Below, in pieces: positions 32,219 through 34,629 of a DNA stretch of 34,629 nucleotides. The stretch is from Duganella radicis (GTDB lineage Bacteria; Pseudomonadota; Gammaproteobacteria; Burkholderiales; Burkholderiaceae_D). Position 1 is the first letter of the stretch, and every line of letters starts with the position of its first letter. The position numbers and the translations under genes were made by a program. Under the pieces are notes generated by a model. The model saw only the letters and a program-made list of their open reading frames with translations. It did not search any database and had not been told where the DNA came from. The stretch lies in NCBI RefSeq assembly GCF_009720825.1, contig NZ_WNKY01000057.1:1-34629 (forward strand). The letters are read 5' to 3'.

Positions 32219-33139
32219 ATGATTTCCAGCTCAATATGCGCACTCGCTTGTTTAATCGCCGTGATCTTGTGTTGCTTGTATGTTGATCGACAAAGTAAGC
32301 GGCGGTGCCTTGGTCATCGACGGTTTAAGGCGGAAAGCGATGTGACAGTCATCTCATCAGGGCTACGCCCGAGGAAGGCGGAATGGGTGCGGAGCAGCGT
32401 ACTGGAATTGCATGAGCTTCACGGTTTATCGCATCGTAAGTTGGCCGCTATGTTCAACCAACTGTACTTTGCCCACACAGGCGTTTCGGTAGGACGTACA
32501 TGGGTACGTGAGCTGTTGATCAAGAAGGCTCATGCGGCTTTGCACTGCCAGCATGCGCTAAAGCATCAAGTGCCGATGCGCGTGCCGAATAATCGGCAAT
32601 GGGGCATCGACACCACTTGCGTGACAGACCACGAGGGAATCCAGCATATTGTGTTGGGAGCGATCGATCATGGCAGCCGGCTTAACCTGATGTTACGCCA
32701 CCTCAGGCGCTTCAATCGCTGGACTTTCCTTGGCGCCTTGCTGCTGGCCTTTGGCGAATTTGGCCGGCCGGATGCGATCAAGACCGACAACCATCCCGTG
32801 TTTCACAGCGCTGTCGTTAAATTACTATTGCGCTGGTGTGGCGTCAGGGTTCGCCATTCGCGCCCGGCGAGACCGTGGGAAAATGGTTATATTGAACGTC
32901 TGTTCGGCACCTTGAAACAGTGTCTTGCGAACTACCCGATAACGGGCCTGAGGCATTTGCGAACCGCATTGCCAGCTTTTCAGTTCTGGTGCAACGTCAC
33001 GCGGCCGCACCAGCACTTGCAGGGACAAACGCAGCAACAGGCTTGGACGGGACTGAATCCATTTCAGGTCGGACCGCGTTCAACGCGCATGTTCTCGGCA
33101 TGGGGCGGCCGTTTGCGAGGTATGGTGCTGCGCCACTAG
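32219..33139 (+). CDS. DDE integrase-core transposase
   Basis: The 306-aa product has an rve (retroviral integrase-type) catalytic core. Asp131 (GIDTT), Asp190 (IKTDNHPVF) and Glu226 (GYIERLFGT) form a DD(35)E triad. A helix-turn-helix-like region precedes it (ELHELHGLSHRKLAAMFNQL). The first ~23 residues (SSSICALACLIAVILCCLYV) are hydrophobic, odd for a DNA-binding enzyme but reminiscent of stand-alone integrase-type transposases. An ATG at 32132 is an alternative start. It begins under 100 bases after flhA, the same direction, and the following DNA repeats its 3' end. The IS family is not certain, and I find no clear terminal inverted repeats. Confidence 0.85.
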   Translation: MISSSICALACLIAVILCCLYVDRQSKRRCLGHRRFKAESDVTVISSGLRPRKAEWVRSSVLELHELHGLSHRKLAAMFNQLYFAHTGVSVGRTWVRELLIKKAHAALHCQHALKHQVPMRVPNNRQWGIDTTCVTDHEGIQHIVLGAIDHGSRLNLMLRHLRRFNRWTFLGALLLAFGEFGRPDAIKTDNHPVFHSAVVKLLLRWCGVRVRHSRPARPWENGYIERLFGTLKQCLANYPITGLRHLRTALPAFQFWCNVTRPHQHLQGQTQQQAWTGLNPFQVGPRSTRMFSAWGGRLRGMVLRH

Positions 33140-33591
33140 CCTTCATTTTTAAATTGTTAAAGATCCGGACGGACGCGGGTGGCCGAGGGTAAGCTCGGCC
33201 ATTCGTGTCCTTGCCGCCTGTTTTAAAGGCCGCCATCTACCGCATGCAGGTTTTTGGACCACGCGTGCTAACAAAAAATCAAAGATTCCGTCAAAAAAAT
33301 GGGTCTTTGAGCACTCGAAAAACGGGTGTCCGTAGTGCGGACGGGACAACGCTTGCGGGGCATGGTGTTGCGCCACTAGCCTTCATGCTCGAATTGTTAA
33401 AGATCTGCACGGACGCAGGTGGCCGAGGGTAAGCTCGGCCATTCATCACCCGGCTGCCTGTTTTGAAGGCAGACATTTACCGCACACCGGCTTTTTTGGG
33501 CCTGTACGCGAACAAAAATCAAAGATCCCATCAAAAAAATGGGGTCTTTGGACACTTGAAAAACGGGTGTCCGTAGTGCGGACGGGACAAC
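33109..33591 (+). repeat. two ~240-bp direct repeats carrying the transposase 3' end and tail
   Basis: The transposase 3' end (GTTTGCGAGGTATGGTGCTG through CGCCACTAG, ending 33139) is repeated with few changes at 33351-33379 (GCTTGCGGGGCATGGTGTTG). Both copies continue into the same tail: CCTTCAT, AATTGTTAAAGATC, a GGCCGAG/CTCGGCC hairpin (33181-33200 and 33421-33440) and an ~80-bp B repeat. Copy 1 is about 33109-33350, copy 2 about 33351-33591. The second copy is therefore the fossil 3' end of a second transposase gene or a tandem duplication. Confidence 0.85.
33171..33210 (+). other. hairpin downstream of the transposase
   Basis: GGCCGAG (33181-33187) and CTCGGCC (33194-33200) form a perfect 7-bp stem with GGTAAG in the loop. 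An outer stem GGACGCG (33171-33177) with CGTGTCC (33204-33210) extends it. There is no T-tract. The inner stem is conserved in the second copy (33421-33440), the outer one is not. Confidence 0.7.
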
Positions 33592-33669
33592 AAAAAATCA
33601 AAGATTCCATCAAAAAAATGGGTCTTTGGGCACTTGAAAAACGGGTGTCCGTCGTGCGGACGGGACACC
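33270..33669 (+). repeat. three ~80-bp B repeats with two inverted repeats each
   Basis: Copies lie at 33270-33350, 33511-33591 and 33589-33669; the last two are head-to-tail with a 78-bp period. Each contains an AAAGATCCCAT-type arm, an A-run, and ATGGGGTCTTT (clearest in copy 2), then GTCCG/CGGAC around a 5-base loop. The apparent minus-strand reading frames across them are repeat shadows. They resemble REP- or MITE-like intergenic elements; relation to the transposase is suggested by adjacency. Confidence 0.85.
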
Positions 33670-33685
33670 CCGGCGCGCTGCGTGA

Positions 33686-34012
33686 TTAGTAAGTAGTGAT
33701 CACATAATTTTCGGGTGTGTGCCATGCAATGACGCGATAGCTTGTCGTCACAGCCCCTTGCTCACGATATAAATCCATGAGTTCTGCGGGACTCCAATCT
33801 CGCCCACTAGAAAACAGCGCACTCATTTCTACCAGCTTGTAAATGATATTTCGCCTATCCTCGTCGTCAACTATTTTCCGGACAAAATAAGCTCCTTCAG
33901 GATTGAATCCTAGAGCCAATAAAGCATTGGTATCACTAGACTCTCCGCCTCCGACCAAGGCTCGCTCTCCGGCGATATCAAGAACAACAATTTCGTTTTC
34001 AGGGAATTTCAT
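33686..34012 (-). CDS. candidate immunity protein
   Basis: This small acidic 108-aa cytoplasmic protein (starts MKFPENEIVVLDIAGERALV) has no signal peptide or membrane segment. It is encoded directly after the toxin-like gene on the same strand; its ATG shares a base with that gene's stop (TAATG), so the two are translationally coupled. A small gene immediately after a polymorphic toxin C-terminus is the usual place for its cognate immunity gene. I do not recognise the family. Base composition is clearly more AT-rich than the flagellar genes, supporting recent acquisition. Function is inferred from context only. Confidence 0.55.
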   Translation of the reverse strand: MKFPENEIVVLDIAGERALVGGGESSDTNALLALGFNPEGAYFVRKIVDDEDRRNIIYKLVEMSALFSSGRDWSPAELMDLYREQGAVTTSYRVIAWHTPENYVITTY

Positions 34013-34503
34013 TAAGGACCAACTTTCACTTTCAAAATGGTTTGAACCGCATGATTGTCAACGGTAGGAATGGATTGGATCACCATTTCAGGTGCTCCGC
34101 CTGGCAGATGGTTGCCAGCGCCAAGGAAGAATTGATTTCCCTCCATTGGGCTGTTCGCAAACATTCCTTGAATGCCCGTTACCTGTCGAATTTTAAATCC
34201 ACCTTGAAGCGTTCCAGGCACAAGTCCCATATCCGCTTCAATTTGTGATGCAGTATTAGCAGGAACCGTAATGTTTGTCTTACCTGCCACATCCCCGAAG
34301 TAATCTATTACGCCGGCTCGATCCGACACAAAAGTACCATTGCGCCCAATTGTCGGGTATGCGTCCCAAGAGGTTGGGCTAATGTTATAACCCACATTAT
34401 CCTGCAACATTGCTTCTTGCCGCATTCGGGCAGCCGCAATTGGTGCCGAAACTACATTATCTGAAATAGTAAATGATCCATCGGTTGCGAATGGCTCAAT
34501 GAA
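34012..34503 (-). pseudogene. C-terminal part of a probable polymorphic toxin gene, 5' end cut by an IS
   Basis: An open frame runs from the IS boundary at 34504/34505 to a stop at 34012 (about 163 residues) with no start near its left end. An internal ATG at 34425 would give 137 aa. The sequence begins FIEPFATDGSFTISDNVV and has a Gly/Pro-rich beta-looking C-terminal domain (GNQFFLGAGNHLPGGAPEMV). It is read toward a small downstream gene. This is the layout of Rhs/hemagglutinin-type toxin tips. I do not recognise the toxin family or its active site. The rest of the gene, if retained, lies beyond the IS outside the window. Confidence 0.5.
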
Positions 34504-34504
34504 G

Positions 34505-34629
34505 TGAATCGCCCCGGAAATTTAGGAGGCCGTTTGGTGTGAGTCAGGCGACTTAGCCTGCTCGGAAAGTTGTCGGTAATAGTTTGCCTCAGCTTCGGCC
34601 GGCGGTATATAGCCAAGCGGTTCGAGCAG
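34505..34629 (-). mobile_element. IS3-family element, right end (runs out of window)
   Basis: The element boundary is placed at 34505, where TGAATCGCCCCGGAAATT begins. This matches the TG-starting terminal inverted repeats of IS3-family elements common in betaproteobacteria (TGAACCGCCCCGG-type). The end of its transposase lies 17 bases inside. It sits in the middle of the toxin reading frame. The other end, any target duplication and the rest of the element are outside the window. Confidence 0.78.
34522..34629 (-). CDS. IS3-family transposase OrfB, C-terminal end (partial)
   Basis: The last 35 codons, read on the minus strand, give LLEPLGYIPPAEAEANYYRQ, then LSEQAKSPDSHQTAS and TAA at 34522. 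LGYIPPAEAEANYY is the characteristic C-terminal tail of IS3-family (IS51/IS407-like) integrase-type transposases, just after the last catalytic region. The catalytic DDE residues are beyond the window edge, so activity cannot be judged. Confidence 0.82.
   Translation of the reverse strand: MLEPLGYIPPAEAEANYYRQLSEQAKSPDSHQTAS

Noticed and set aside
33270..33669. CRISPR array
   Set aside because: Three copies with irregular spacing (241 and 78 bp), copies longer than CRISPR repeats, no uniform spacers and no cas genes.
33149..33725. Small minus-strand frames encoding PHYGHPFFKCPKTHFFDGIF-like peptides
   Set aside because: They are translations of the B repeats, recur with each copy and show no ribosome binding sites or domain features.

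Overview
The window is high-GC proteobacterial DNA, most likely from an Oxalobacteraceae-type betaproteobacterium (Duganella/Massilia/Janthinobacterium-like). That guess rests on GC-rich codon use and on the type of rhamnose operon; no rRNA or tRNA is present to confirm it. Nearly all genes are on the + strand. Only the last ~1 kb is more AT-rich and coded on the minus strand.

Positions 1-9901 hold an L-rhamnose catabolism locus. A triosephosphate isomerase fragment (minus strand) diverges from a DeoR-family regulator, which is followed by an FMN-dependent L-lactate dehydrogenase and a clear rho-independent terminator. A good sigma-70 promoter overlapped by three 10-bp-spaced GATTGA repeats then drives rhaD (aldolase/lactaldehyde dehydrogenase fusion), rhaI (isomerase), rhaT (ABC ATPase) and rhaP/rhaQ (permeases). 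Together these would import rhamnose, isomerise it, cleave rhamnulose-1-phosphate to DHAP and L-lactaldehyde, and oxidise lactaldehyde via lactate to pyruvate. The kinase gene rhaK survives only as a ~470-bp decayed remnant, and no gene for the periplasmic binding protein or mutarotase is present, so the local pathway is incomplete.

Positions 10002-32126 hold a compact one-strand block of 28 genes, mostly overlapping or a few bases apart. It encodes a flagellar-type type III secretion apparatus in an unusual order: flgF-G-A-H-I-B-C, fliE-F-G-H-I-J-K, flgD-E, fliM-N-O-P, fliA, three accessory genes, then fliQ-R, flhB-A. It covers the export gate, ATPase complex, MS ring, rod, P and L rings and a full-length hook. 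The window has no flagellin, FliD, FlgK/L, FlgJ, FlgM, MotA/B or chemotaxis gene. The switch is stripped down: FliG is 166 aa (about half the usual length, with no room for the torque domain), FliM lacks both the CheY-binding N-terminus and a GGxG motif, and the FliF tail is short. FlgH has no cysteine, so it cannot be the usual lipoprotein, and FlhB has NPTR where NPTH is expected. Two TPR proteins and an unrecognised helical protein are embedded in the operon. The simplest reading is a divergent flagellum-derived secretion apparatus that may not rotate. The alternative is a second flagellum borrowing filament and motor parts encoded elsewhere.

Positions 32127-34629 are a mobile or accessory margin. 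A DDE integrase-type transposase is followed by duplicated copies of its own 3' end and tail plus three ~80-bp hairpin-forming repeats. Next, on the minus strand, are a small candidate immunity gene and the C-terminal part of a probable polymorphic toxin. The 5' part of the toxin gene is cut off by the end of an IS3-family element that runs out of the window.
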